The translations under genes were made by a program, and so were the position numbers. 64,000 nt of DNA from Galbula dea (Eukaryota > Chordata > Aves > Piciformes > Galbulidae). The DNA lies in assembly GCA_013399015.1 (NCBI GenBank), contig VWZX01010817.1:372001-436000 (forward strand). Reading direction: 5' to 3'. Positions 48,741 to 61,795 of this stretch are shown piece after piece. Under the pieces are notes generated by a model. The model had not been told where the DNA came from. It worked only from the letters and a program-made list of their open reading frames with translations, and did no database searches. Position 1 is the stretch's first letter. The number at the start of each line of letters is the position of its first letter.

Positions 48741-51700
48741 TCTCTCTTCTTTAACTACACAGTGCTTTTTGTCTTCTGTCATAGTTTCCTTAGCTTTTGT
48801 GATGTGCTTATTTGTGAGGCTGGAATTGAAGGTAAAATAGGATTAATCAGACCTCCTAGATAAGTTTAAAATATGAAAGAGAAGATGAAAAGACACATTT
48901 GTTTTGCTTAAAGTTAACCAAAAGAACTTTGCTTGCCTGGAGAATGGGTTAAATAGAACCACTTGGCTTCTAACTACATTTCACCTAAAGAAATATGAGC
49001 AAATTTTGCTTCTGAAGCACATCATGCTGAATAATTTAGGGACTCTGGGACTGTTCATTGTACATAAAGGTATCACAAGAGATAATATATCATTAGTTTG
49101 CATAGAGGCTTTCTGTAATTTGGAATGGAATATCTACTGTATTCTAGCAGAAAATAATGTATGCTTGATGAAAATTATCTGTCTGGGCATTAGTGGCTTT
49201 GTCAAAATGACAGATCAGAAATCTAATGTGAAATTTGTGTTTCAATAAAATTAATGGAGCCCATTGCTAGGACTTGAGAAAGAAGTTTGTGGTGCTCTGA
49301 CAGTGTAGTAGCCATAAATTAGCTGGATCAATTTTCCAGAGAGCACCAAGACAGGCTAAACAAGTCTGCATTGCAGCATCTGGTAGCCTGGAGTATGCTG
49401 GGCACGTCAGAGCCAAGGGGCATAGCAAGAGCTCTGCTCTAGTTATGTGGGATGCAAGTCTTTTATGCAAAGACCTGCATAGCTCAGGGTACCTGCAGGT
49501 AGTGTCAGTTGGCCTGCAGGTGATTGGAGGCCATGCAGGACTTGGTGACTTGGATCATGTCACCTTTGTCACATCCCCCCAGGGTGGTGTGTCTAGCACA
49601 GCTTGCTGTAAAATTAAGTGACCTCAGAGCATGTTGCTTCTGGTTTCAGCTTTTTAAATAAATATTTTGTTGAAAATATTTGTATCTGTTGATAAGTAAA
49701 TCAGTTTTATATGTTACTCTGTGCTTGTTGCTGAGGTGTTATGAGAAGGTTTTTAGTAGTGGCTTAAAAGATGAGTCAAGGTTTTCCCTGAGAGAAGATC
49801 CAGACACATGTTATTCATCCATCTGATGTGAAATACTGATTCACTGGGAATAATTCATTAACCAACACTTCTGATTTGTGTAAGTCAAAACTAAACTTCC
49901 ATCTTGAATTGAATCTCACTTTGTGGACCTTCTGTTTCATATGTGAATGTATGCTGGATTTGACCTTAAAACAGCTTTGTGTACACTGTTCTATTTGATG
50001 CAACTGAGCATCTTTGGTCTTCTAATTAGTGTTCCATTACTTGTTGATCCTGAAAGTTAATGAATGTGGTAAGAATATTAAACTCAGTGCCAGTGAAATT
50101 TCTGGGTCCTGGTGACAGTTTTAAATCTCTGATGCCTTTAATGGTAAATACTGGAAACTAAAATTGGGTGCATCTATATACATACCTATTTTTGTGACAG
50201 TTCTTTATTTGCCCATGCAATGAACTGACTGGAAGCAATGCAATTGCACTAATGAATTTGACTTAAGACTTCTAAGTCACATTCCTCTAATTTAAGATTT
50301 CTCTACAACATACTGTATTAATGTCTGTTTGGTAGCCTGCTGAGTGAGGATATCAACTATATTGCAGAATTTCTGCATTTCTGTTGAATGTCACTGGGCT
50401 TTTTGTGTTGTCTGACAAAGTTGCTGGGCAAAAAGATTGGCAGATCTTTGCCTCATACTCCAGAAGAATATCTACTTGTTTCCCAGCCGTGGTAAGACTA
50501 GAACAGGAGCTCAGGGTATGACTTCCCTCCCCTTAAGTGAACATTGGCTGCCATTATGTCTCCAGTGAAACATAATTAGTGCTATAGTGTTTGAATTGAT
50601 CTCAGGTCCTCTCTAGCTAGGGGTGCCTTGACTGTGTTTCTGTTTAGCAATGTATATTTTAGTCAGATCTTTACTGTGCCTTGTAAATAGAATAATATGC
50701 TGACTAAAAAGTGCAGTTTTATGCAGATTGCTTTTGGTGAAAAGTTTAGTCCCCAAACTCCCAAGCAATTTTTGTTTCCTAAATTCATCAAAACATTTCT
50801 ATAATGTTTAAGTTTGGGGAATGAGATTCATGTGGACATCTGGGTGTTACTAAACTGACAGCTGCATCCAGAGTCCTAATCCTCCCTTGTGCCGAGTTAC
50901 AATACAAACTTGAACAGTTTAACAGGAGATGTCAGGAGAGGTAAATTCTCTGTAGGGCATAGTTTGGGGCAAACTGTTTGGAGATGAACAGCTAAAGTTC
51001 ATATTCACACTCCAGGATAGAGAGATTGAGCTGTGATTCCTAGTAACATTTGTGCACCAATTATGGAAACGGTAGGAGGTTTAGAAGCTGAGAAAAGAAG
51101 GATGGGGAGAGAGTAAGCATCTCTTTTCTTACTTTTCCTTTGTGAGTCACTGTATGAGACTGTTCCATGTTTTTTGGGTTTGTTTTTTTCCTTTGAAAAA
51201 CATCTGCAAACAGAAATGTTTTATTTTGAATAAGAATAGCTATTGTGTTTGTACTTTTCACTTCTTTTTTCATCAGTTTGTCACTGATGACTAACTGAGG
51301 GAGTTCTGAACATGTGTGGCTTTGGTTCAGTTCTAGAAAGACATACAGGGGTTGCTCTTAGGCACTGTATTAAATTAGCTGGGCATGTTCTGATTGCATG
51401 CATTAGCATTTGGCAAAAATCAAACATTTTTAAAGAAAATAATTCAATACATTAAGAAATATTACTGAAATGTTTGAGTCCAACTGGAGAGAAGTATTCA
51501 AACTAGAGAAAATGGCTGCACTGTTGAAAACATACTAGCTTCCAAATAAATTATTACTGGGGTAACATCAAGTCCTAATTTATTTCTGTCCCCAGTCTCA
51601 TCTGCCCATCTGTCCTATCTGTTTAGCCTCTATCATTGCAAATAAGATTGTCTTCCAAATGCTGAACATGCCAGAATTTCTGCTTCTCTTTTAGACTGAA

Positions 51701-54176
51701 AGCCTATGTGCACAACATCTGCAAGTGAGAGCTGGCAACAGGAGAAGATGAATTAAAATGTAAATCTGGCTGTGGCTGATATAAATCAAAGTCCTACACT
51801 CATCTGAGATAGTTGTATATGGAAAAAAGTTCATACAGTTCTATTAATGAGAACTTAGAAAAGTCAAATAAGCTTTTATCATAGCCAGAAAGCAAAATGG
51901 GCACAGAATATTTCTTTTTCATTTTATTGTAAATCTGATTTTAATTTTAATCCAAATTCTTGCCAGTTTTATAATTACTTCTAATTGTTCCAAATTCACA
52001 GAGGTTATAATCTGTACTCCAAGAGCATCAGCAAACTGCCAGAAGATCAAAATAGGCACAGATGAAAGAAGTCTGTTTCCCATATAACTTGCATTAGTTT
52101 TATCATGGTTTGTTGCAAGTAAGCATTGCACACATATTTATGCAACCAACTTAACATTTGCACATGCAGAAATCCAGTTTAATGAATATATAAACAGAGA
52201 AATGCAGATTGTGTTTTGCTGTTTGCATATGTTACTGTCTGTATAGCTATTTCCTAAACATTGAATCCTAACTATCTGGGGTGCTAAGGTTAAAGAGCAG
52301 TCACTGGGCTTGATTCCACAGCTAGTATTACCAGATGGATTTTATGATCATGCATATTTCTAAGCAGTAATGAAAAGGAAAAATGTAACATCTACAGGTT
52401 GTTTTTTTTGAATGAAATGCAAAATAAAGCAAACACAGTTACCAGCCCAAACCTCTGCCTTGGATGAACTAGATCTGCAGATTTTCAGAGATCCTTCAGC
52501 CTGTTTTTGGATACAGCTGGAAATGATGTCAAGCATGACAGTGTCTTTACAGGGCATAGTAAGAGCAGGTCACTCAGGGGATGGGGCATCTAAACAGTTT
52601 ACTTTGCAGGGTCTTTTGTTGCAAGTTTTATAAAAACAAACAAACAGAAGGATTTGTGTGTCTCTCTAAATACAGGAAAGATAAATGGCTCTTATCAGTG
52701 CTTTTTCTTCTAGCCCAATATTTCTGTTACAATTATTTCTTTCTGTGCTTACAGGAAACATAGCAAGATTCAGTCTTTTCAGTTCTTTTCACTTTTTCAT
52801 GTTCAACATGAGGCTGATTCCCACTTCCTCCATTTTTATTCAGGGCATCTTCCTACCCCACTTGAGGAATTCAGGTTTTGTCAGCCTTCTTTACAACCAC
52901 AAACTGAGATACTTCTGCCCTTTTCAGTCTTTTAATAGGCTTTATTTCTTTCATCTCCAACAAGTCATGAACTTGATTTTTTTCAGGTGTAAGAGCAATG
53001 CCTTGTTTCTTTTTTTTTCACCTTGCCCACAAGTCAAAAACTGTTTTTGCATACAAGGTAAGTGGAACAAGGGGCTTTAGTGGGTTACTGACTTAGCGTG
53101 AGTAAACCTGAGATCAGCAGAACGTCCCTGCTAGGCACTAACTTTATTTTTGTCCCTTCTTAGACTGATTTTTAAGGCAACAACAATACATTTTTATCTC
53201 TTCGTGGCACCAGATCCTTTCAGTTTTGATCTTGCTTTGAATAGCAGTTGGAAAGGAATATTCAAGCTCATATTCAATGTCTGGAGACTTAGAAAAGTTG
53301 TCTTAAAAACAATCAAAGTAAATAATAGGACACTTCATTCAAATAGCTAATATAGATTATTATTATATTAACACATTATATTAATGTAGAGTATATATTA
53401 AGATAGTCCAATAGATTTCTAATTTGTGTTTCTGTGGGTGATAGTAGGAAGGTACTTTGTTATGTAGATGTTGCCTCTGTCTGTAGCTGAAATGGATTTA
53501 CAAGAATGTTTTACTACTGACAGACTTTCAGATTCTCAGGATTGTGGGGCTGTTATTTTACAATTAGTGACTTCCTCCTGCTAGGGGATAGGTCCTGTTG
53601 ACCTAACCAATAGCAAAAATTATGTTCTGAAAACTGTGCTCTGTGGAAACATCTATCTAAACACAGATGGCTGGATGATGGTTTGAGTTATGGGAACTAT
53701 GTGAGTCTTAAGATTCTTAGGATGTTTCATGGCTTAGGGGGCTGCTCTGCATCAAGAAGTGGATTGTGCTGTCTGCTTCAATGCCACTTTAAAATGATGG
53801 CAGTGGTCCTAACTTGGAAGCAGCCTTGCTGCTTGCCACCTTATGACTTATGGAAGAAGCAGACAGTCTGCTTATATATGAGAAATTTTGAGGTTATCTC
53901 CTTAAAATCTTTAATTGCTGAAGAGCCATCTTAAGGAACTTCTAAGATTTCTCCTCCTGAGAGCCTAAGGAGTCCAGCAGCTCTGCAAGTGGGAGATGAA
54001 GCAGGTGAAGAGAACACAACAAAACTGTAGGAGATGGCAAGGTAATTTTAGGGTATCTGTACAGCAAAGCAGAAATTTCTGTTGTATGAGGCTAATCTAG
54101 CTGTGAATCTCCAAGGAGCTCCATGGTGAGGAATCCTCCCTCTAACATATTAACAACTTGGCAGCTTTCCTGAAAA

Positions 54177-54188
54177 ATATATATATAT
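54177..54188. repeat. Short AT dinucleotide run
   Basis: Six AT units; a minor microsatellite. Confidence 0.85.
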
Positions 54189-57100
54189 GAGGTTGGAAAT
54201 GAGGACTGCTGCATGCTTTGGCTATTATGTGCATATCTCAGGCCTGTGCTTCTGGAGCAGGTGAACTGCCCCTGCTGTTGCTGGAGACCTGTTAACTCAC
54301 TGTATGACAGAGACTGAGAATTAAACTCAAGGTATCTGCTGTGACTTTTCTTTTGCAGGTTTTGCAGACTGTTACAATACAGGCAGGTAAAAATATCTGT
54401 CCAGATAGCTGCCTGAGACCTGGAGGAATTCCTCAATATCCCTCTGAAATTCTTACTCATTCTTTTGTGTGTGTGTACTGTCCTGTATATAATTTCACTG
54501 CTATGGGAAGGAGTATGTTCTGATGTTATTCTAATTGAGTACTTTGCATTGCTGTGTAAACAGCTACTGATAATATTTCATTTTATTAAGACTACTTCTA
54601 AACAATAATGAGAAAATATTGCTATTTTTTGAGAATAAGTCTGAGATGTTTCCAGTTTGACTCTTCCTCAAAGTTTTTCTGTTAAAGCAGAAAGTTATTT
54701 TTAGCATACATCAGAGGCCACTATGAAGAAGGTTGATCATTATTCTTTTTGAGTGGCAGCAGTGTTGTGGCTCACCCTTATCCTTCCCTACATTCATAAT
54801 AGCTTTGAGAATTGCAGCAGGCTTCTGCCAACAAACAAAATATTAATAAAATGCAGGCTTGCATAGTATAGTTTTTGCATAATGTAGTTTCCCCCAGAAA
54901 CTAAAATGACTTCCTCCTAAAAGTAAAGTGAGGAAATGCTTTCTAATCTTATTTTGCTGTGAGCCAAAAGGTATTTGGATGAGAGCTTGACTATGTGTAT
55001 ATTGGCATATTTATTATTTACAGAGACTTTGCAGCTTTGATGAATAAGATGAAACATATATGTGATATATATCATACTTATATTGTTTATTACCATGGCT
55101 GTAGCATTAATTGTAATCAATTTATCACAGTTTTGAGTATGAAACAGTTTCAGATTTATTGAAAAGAGTACAGTGCACAAGCATGGAATTGAGGATGGTG
55201 AAGACAGTGCAAACTCAGGAACTCATCTGTGCACATAAGCCCAGATAGCAGATAGAGAGGTTCTTGATTGGTCTACAGCAGTTGTTAATGGATCAGTCAG
55301 AAGTTTCCTACAGTATGGATTAAATTTAGTATGTCCTTGGTTACTGCCTGATCCCCCAGGTGACAGCATAGACCTTTTGTTCCCTTTTTGGTGCCTCTCT
55401 CACCTAAGGCTGTAAGTAGGTATTCAGACCAAGGCCTTTAGCAACAACTTGAGGAAAGCAACTACAGTCAAGGAGAGGGTAACAAATAATAATAAAGCCC
55501 ATTAATCCTTTTTTTCCAGTAGTGGCAGTGTCAGATAAACCTGCTTAGAGACTCTTGAGAAACATTACGTGGATGATTTATTGTATGTGTAGTTTTAGAT
55601 GTAAGTGTAATATTGAAATGCAGCACCTCTGTAGATTCACCAAATGATAGAGTAGAAGAGCAGATGAATTGCAACACCATAGAATGGACTATTTCAGTAT
55701 GTTTCTCCAGCTGATTTCACTTGTCTGTTAGTGCTGGCTGCACTGGGTGGATATGAACATCACTTGCTGCAAAGACTGACAGGGCACTATGTGATAAGAG
55801 GTGAAATTAATAAACTTTATTTGGTGTAGCACTTGGATAATATATTTCATCTGATTCCTTTTCTCCTGCCTACTTGCTATTTGACTTTGGCATATGACTA
55901 CTTGTAAAAACAAATAGTAATAAGTTCATTTGCTTACTCTACATCACAGGTGCAAACGGTAGTTATGGTTTTATAAATGATTTTAAGTAGTGGAGATTCA
56001 TTTTCAAGGTGTATGAGGAAAAATGTTTACCCTGTATTGAAAAGTTGGCTAATAATGAATGAACTCCAAACATTCCTCTCTTTTACAGATTTAATATTCT
56101 ATTTTAATATTTAAAAATGCAAAATCCTTTCTGCCAGAGATGACTGTTCCCCAAGCCCTCATTCAAAGCAATGCTGCTCCTGACCTCTGCTGCATTTGGT
56201 TTTGAGAGAAGACTCAGCCACTTTTTTTTATTCTGCTTGAAATTCACTGTGCAAAACTAGAATGTGATTGAGCAATGAGTTGTAGAGCACCTGCAGGTGG
56301 GATGCAGGCACCTGGTATCTGGATGAGTCAACCTTCTATCCCTCCAGTCTGGAATTCAGTTGTATTTGCCTTATCCTCTAGATTCTAGACAAAAACACTT
56401 TCTTAACACTGACTTACTATATGTTTCATTTAGAGCTTTAACACACATTTGTATGTCATTGTGGTTTGCTTGGATCTACATTGTGCTTGTGCTTTGGTAA
56501 TCACTTTAAAATTACAGAATGCAAGGCAATTGAGAAAGAACATGCAGAACTGATCTGAAGGCTGACTTTTTAGAAAGAGCTATTAAGCAGGTTAGTCACA
56601 AGCATGAGTCATTGGAATTGAGTCATGCTTACTTTTTGGTGCCTATAGATTATCAGGTTTTCCTGTTCCTCCACACAGCTATGAGTAATGCTGTATTAAG
56701 AACTATTACTGCTTTGGAGAATGGCTTTTCCCTACTCTGCATGATGCCCTGACTGTGGGCAGTGTGCAGTGTCGTTATCTGGCTCAAAACAATTGAGTGG
56801 TTGGTTGCATAAAGCAAACAATGAAATATGTGCCAAGTGTTGAGCTGTGGAGAGAGACAAGCAAGTAAGGGACCTCAATATCAACCCATAATTTGCACCA
56901 TTTTGGGGTGGGGTGTTAGTAGGAGTTACTAATAGTCATCCTGGTTTCCATCTACCCTTTTGCTGCCTACAGTGATCGAGACAGGAGATTTGAGGTAGTT
57001 ATACAGAGTGGAGATAATCTGTGAGGAACAATAAAAAAAGGGATGAGGGGGTACAGATATGTCCTTAGATGGTAAGTGGGTTTATGGCTTGATAACTGTC

Positions 57101-60100
57101 AAAACTGGTTTGGATCTGGTGGGGTTTTTTTCCTTCTATATTTGTAGTGAGCATGCATCAACACAGCTGTAGTGTTAGGCATAATCCCAGAACCTTTACA
57201 GACATCATCCTAAACACCAAATTAGCATAGTATGTATTGGCCAAATGTTTTCAGCTTGGTGGCTACCTAAAATTAGTCTGAAACTGTGTAGGTGCTTAAA
57301 AGTCAGTTTTGGAGCCTGGAATTGGGTTAGAAAATGTAGGCTGTAGTTCTTTAAGCATCAGCAAAGAGAAGGAAGTTACTGTGGCTCTGAATATGCCTAC
57401 ATTTAAACTGCAATATTCATGGCTTTTTTTTTTTTTAATAAGTGCTGTCAGCATTTTTGTTAATATAAAGGCAAGTTGTCATTTGCTTGTAATCTTTGCA
57501 GAAAAAAAAAGACATTACAGTCACATTTTCAAGGATTATTTATTATTTTTCACTGGCTCTGCTTCTGAGAATTTTTCTATAGACCCTAATTCTCTCCAAA
57601 AAAGATAACTCTCACAGAAATAAAGTTTCTTCCATGGCTGTTCTCTTACTGCATGACTGCTAGATGAAAAATATTATTAAAATTAGAATGATAATGTCTT
57701 TCTTATTTTTACTTCTTTGCTGAATAATGTAAAACTAGAAACAATTTTCTCTAGATTGTCAAAAGAGGTCAGGGGACAGACAGTTTGAGTTAGAAAATGT
57801 GATGATGTCATGAAGAGCACTCAATGTGCTTTACAACAAAGGGTTTAAATGCCTGAAAAGGGGAAAGTAATTTTCACTGCCCTTTTGTAACAAAGCTGCA
57901 AAGTGGTAAAGCTGCTTCCTGCATAAATATCTCTCTCATATGCTTCTGCTTCCTTTCAGCAGATCTATACAGGAAATACTTGAGTTACAAGTAGTTTTTA
58001 TTGGGACCAAATTTATGTGAGAAAAGATCATTTGTTCAATGTCATCAGTTGTGTAAGGTCACCTCAGAGAAAATTCTTGCTTTCAGATTCCTTTTGAGCT
58101 TTTAAGCTGTTGCTAACCTGGGATAAGAACACACTAAAACAAATAACTAACTGAAAAAAATGTCATGGAATGGTTTTTATTTTATTACCAAATTTTATCA
58201 CCAATGAACTGATTGCTGTCTTCTCTGTGTGCCAGAGCAGTTTACTGAAGTGAGTCTGGAGACCTAAGTCAGAATGAAATGACAGTTCTTTTGTAGTGTC
58301 TCATTAAGTGAGATTTATCTAGGTCTTTGGAAGAGAACATCCCCTCAGGAGGTGAAAAATTCTTCAAAGCTTGGCCCCAGGAAAATCACAGGCTTTTGTA
58401 AGGACTCTTCTGTGATGCTCTGGATGGTAGATTGCATGTGATCTGGCTGTGTCAGACCTCAAATCTTGGTATTTGGGGCAAGAAACTGTCACCTGAGAAA
58501 TGGAGATGCCCTCTATCATGGTCACTGGGACATGTCTGCAGACATGGTTGAGCTCAGTGCTGTCTTAGAATGTTTCTTGCACGTCAAGGGGATCCAAGCA
58601 AGCTCACAAGATGAAAGCGCACACACTTAAGCAGTACAGTGTGGCAGGAGAGTAAAAAGCCAAGAGTACAGATGGTGTGTGGTTATGGGGATATTTCCTT
58701 GGCTTTCTAAAGAAATTAGGTTGTGTTCCCTTTGTTTCAGTGCCCGCCACAGATTTAGCTCTTCCCCAAACAAACATTACACAACAGAAAGTGATTTTAG
58801 GTAATAAGAAGGTAAATTCAACTGTGTGTATAAGACACCTCTGTGCCACTGACTTATATTGTCTGTAGGATTCTGGTTTTATGCCACAAAGCTGAGTATT
58901 ATGTAACAGGATTGTAGTATTGATTTCTGCAGAGTTCTGTGTCCTGTCCTGGCTGGGTTACTATGTTGAAAGACCTAATCTTATTGAGAAAGCATGTTTG
59001 GGTGAAGTAGAATTTCCTCTCTCTCTCCCTGAATCCAAAAGAAAAAAGAAAAATATTCTGCTTACTGGGAAAAACAAAATATATTGACAATTAAACATTT
59101 TCTCAAACTTCAGAAGAACAAACTTTCATCTGTCCTTCTGGTAAGTTAAAATAGTAGGTGGTAGGACAGTAACACTGATCATGAGCCTAGATAGAAATAC
59201 AAGCCAAATAGAGGAGGACTACTTGCTATGAGATGAAATTAAAACAGCAAGGTAGAAGCTGAGCAAGAATTGACCACTGGCTGTGGCTGCTAGTATTTCA
59301 GTGAGATACAAATGCAGGGGAATATGTCATAACTGTTGAGACTGTTCTGCTGTCAGTGGGTCATGATATTGAAAAAGCTAATTGTCTGACTCAGTGGTTT
59401 TCAAATGTCATTGTAGTGACTAGAAAATCAAAAAACAACCTGGAAAAAAAATGATGGGACTGATTGCCATGCATTTTTCATGATGGAAATGAGAATGAGC
59501 AACCAGAGCTTCATAAACCCCCACAATAATAGATGAACTAAGGCTCAGAAGTAAAGAGTTGTCCCCCAGCTGCCCATGACAACTGTGTTTTACATTGTGA
59601 TTGTTTGCTTCTGCTGTTCATTTTATTTATTATGGATTTTGGTTATGCCTTCCTGTTATGTTATTCAATATGAGTTCCACTCCTTTTGCCCAGCACTTTC
59701 TTTCCTTTTCTGTCTCTTCTCCCAGCCCAGGTTTGTTTGCCATGTGGATAGCTTTGCCTCTCTAAGGGGGGTAAGGTGGCTGGGAAGAAATATTATGCAG
59801 AATTGACATCCAGAACGGAGTTCTTGTTTGGCTTTTACTGTGGCTCAGAGGGGGGTCCACAGAGCCTGTGACAAGTTGGATCTTACTTTTATATTTATCT
59901 AGTGCATGCAGAAAGTTCAGAGAAGGACATGTAAATAAACACATTACATCAGGTTTTGGCTTAATGACATCAGCTTTTCTTCTGACCCTGTAGACTCTGA
60001 AATGAATAAGCACTCGGCAAAGGAGTAGTAAGATTTATATGTACAAAGGTACTGACTGCAGTCAATGAAGTTAAAAAACTCTCTGTAGGATCCTGTGTCT

Positions 60101-60796
60101 TATACTGGTGTCTCCAAATGAAGATTTCTTTCTTATTTTTCAGATGTAAGAAGTTCTGTTGTCTTTAGTTTTTCAGAGGTTTCAATTGTGCAGAGTAATG
60201 CAATGCAAAGATCATTGCACTCCTAAGCATTCATGTGTTACTGCCTGTGTTTGCATTTGCTTCCAAATGAGAAGTAGCTCTGGTTATTTATTATGCTGCA
60301 AGCTTAAGTTGCAGTTCATACTTTGGTAACTGCATTTACTACTCTTTCTGAATCTTAGGAATCATTCTTGGCGTCACGCAAAACAGTGGTGGTTATTCAG
60401 AATTCTCTGAATATGATCTATATTCATAAATAGAAAATTAAGTGGCATATAGTGGTGTAGTTTTACATTTCATATCTCTGATTATTTTATACATTAATAC
60501 TTCATAATCTGTCTGTATGAGTTAGATTTTCTTGCAGTGCAACAAAAATAGAAAGTAAGAAGCAAGCTATGAGAAAGAAATATTCAAAGACTTGAACAGC
60601 CTGTCTGGTTTTGTACCTAAAAAAATATTCAGGTACATCAGATCAAAGGGATCAGCCCTGCTGGGCTATAAACATTGTGGGCAATGTCCTTGAATGGTGT
60701 AAACTAGCATAGCTTTGCAGGGACACCCAGTAGAGCTGCCCACCCCTCTGAGAGCAGCCTGTTGGTGTTTTCTGCTCGTAGTCAGAGTGTAGAAAT

Positions 60797-60809
60797 ACAC
60801 ACACACACA
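60797..60809. repeat. AC dinucleotide run
   Basis: About six AC units; a minor microsatellite. Confidence 0.85.
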
Positions 60810-61540
60810 TTTTGTAAACTAGAAAGAGGCTTTGAGGGGATTCAGTGTGAATCTGGTTTTAATGTTAGCTGAACTGTTCCTCAGACAGCAGTAGGACTGA
60901 TCAGTGGTTGTCATGTGGTGCACAGTACATGCTTGGGAAGAAGGTCAGGTGCTCTTTGCAAGCATATGATTGCTAATATTGAAGGGTTTTGATAATACTA
61001 ATTAAAAAAGTATTGCCTATATGTCACTGAGAATAAGCTCTGACATTAGGCAGCAGTTCCTGTAGGTTGGTTTTGTTATGACTTCTGCATTGGTATAGAT
61101 TTTGTTTTATATCATTCTGGCTTCTGTGCTACTGGGAAGATAAAGTCACAGGTGAAGCAAGGTAGTATCTACTACTCTGCTAGTAAAAGGGAGGATAGTG
61201 AGCAAAATTTGCAAAGCACCTCACAAGTAAGTATTGCTACATGATTTTTTACAATGTCAGATTTATTTACCTCCCTTCTCCTTTTACTATCACAAGCAAA
61301 AGGAACCTGGTGAGCTTGCAGACACATCAGGCAGACAAATCAGTTGTTCTTGCAACTCTGATTATATACTTTAAGTAGTGGTAAAGATCAAGGCTTCTTA
61401 AGTAAGAATGTTTACCTTCAGATATAGTGATGTGTTGAAGCCTTTTGGGCACCTCAGTATAATTTGGGGGGTGGGGTGTGTGTGTAATTTCCCCCCTCTT
61501 GCAATGCTCAGAGGAAAAACTGGTTTTGAATTAGTGCTGT

Positions 61541-61795
61541 GTTGAGTCTAGCCTGCTCCCTCAGTATCCTTGGATGGATCTCATCCAGCCCCATGAACTC
61601 GTTAATGTCTAAATGAAGCAGGAGGTCTCTGACCAGTTCCTCCTGGATTAAGGGGGCTTCACAGTGCTCCTCATCCCTGTCTTCTAGTTTTGGAGGCAGA
61701 GTATACTGGGAGTAACTAATCTGACTATTAAAGACTGAGGCAAAGAAATCATTGAGTACCTCAGCCTTTCCCTGTCCTCACTGTACATCAGGTGT
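61541..61795 (-). mobile_element. Internal CR1 ORF2 (reverse-transcriptase) fragment
   Basis: Read on the minus strand, about 73 codons are continuously open and match the region just before and at the start of the CR1 reverse-transcriptase domain. They carry KAEVLNDFFASVF near the 5' side, PPKLEDRDEE, LIQEELVRDLLLHLD in the middle and FMGLDEIHPRILRE at the end. The last motif corresponds to the CR1 form with K(S)MGPDGIHPRVLRE, where several normally conserved residues are changed. Unlike the other copies it has neither the rest of the RT domain nor the CR1 3' UTR. It is therefore an isolated internal piece, left by deletion or rearrangement. Confidence 0.9.

Larger units (their letters stand above)
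48741..61540. other. 12.8-kb stretch, no gene recognised
   Basis: This is the longest stretch without a confident repeat or exon. It contains an AT-rich patch (53,350-53,410), a short AT dinucleotide run (54,177-54,188), an AC run (60,797-60,809) and a G/GT-rich block followed by C6 (61,466-61,496). A 28-nt exon-like segment at 54,359-54,386 and a possible MIR-like scrap near 59,530 are too weak to call. Confidence 0.5.

Noticed and set aside
48904..49248. 114-codon plus-strand frame
   Set aside because: AT-rich composition, no splice sites at its ends, no recognisable motif.
52685..53080. 131-codon plus-strand frame followed by CAAG|GTAAGT
   Set aside because: The donor looks good, but the Phe/Leu/Ser-rich translation comes from pyrimidine-rich DNA and no convincing acceptor defines an exon.
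54092..54460. 122-codon minus-strand open frame
   Set aside because: Overlaps an AT microsatellite and shows low-complexity Ser/Gln composition without family motifs.
59102..59145. Short exon-like segment ending CTG|GTAAGT
   Set aside because: Only about 27 nt, weak acceptor, no evidence of a gene nearby.
61466..61496. G-rich/GT/C6 block as a possible regulatory hairpin
   Set aside because: Simple-sequence composition explains it; the G6/C6 pairing is too short and the loop too irregular to claim a structure.
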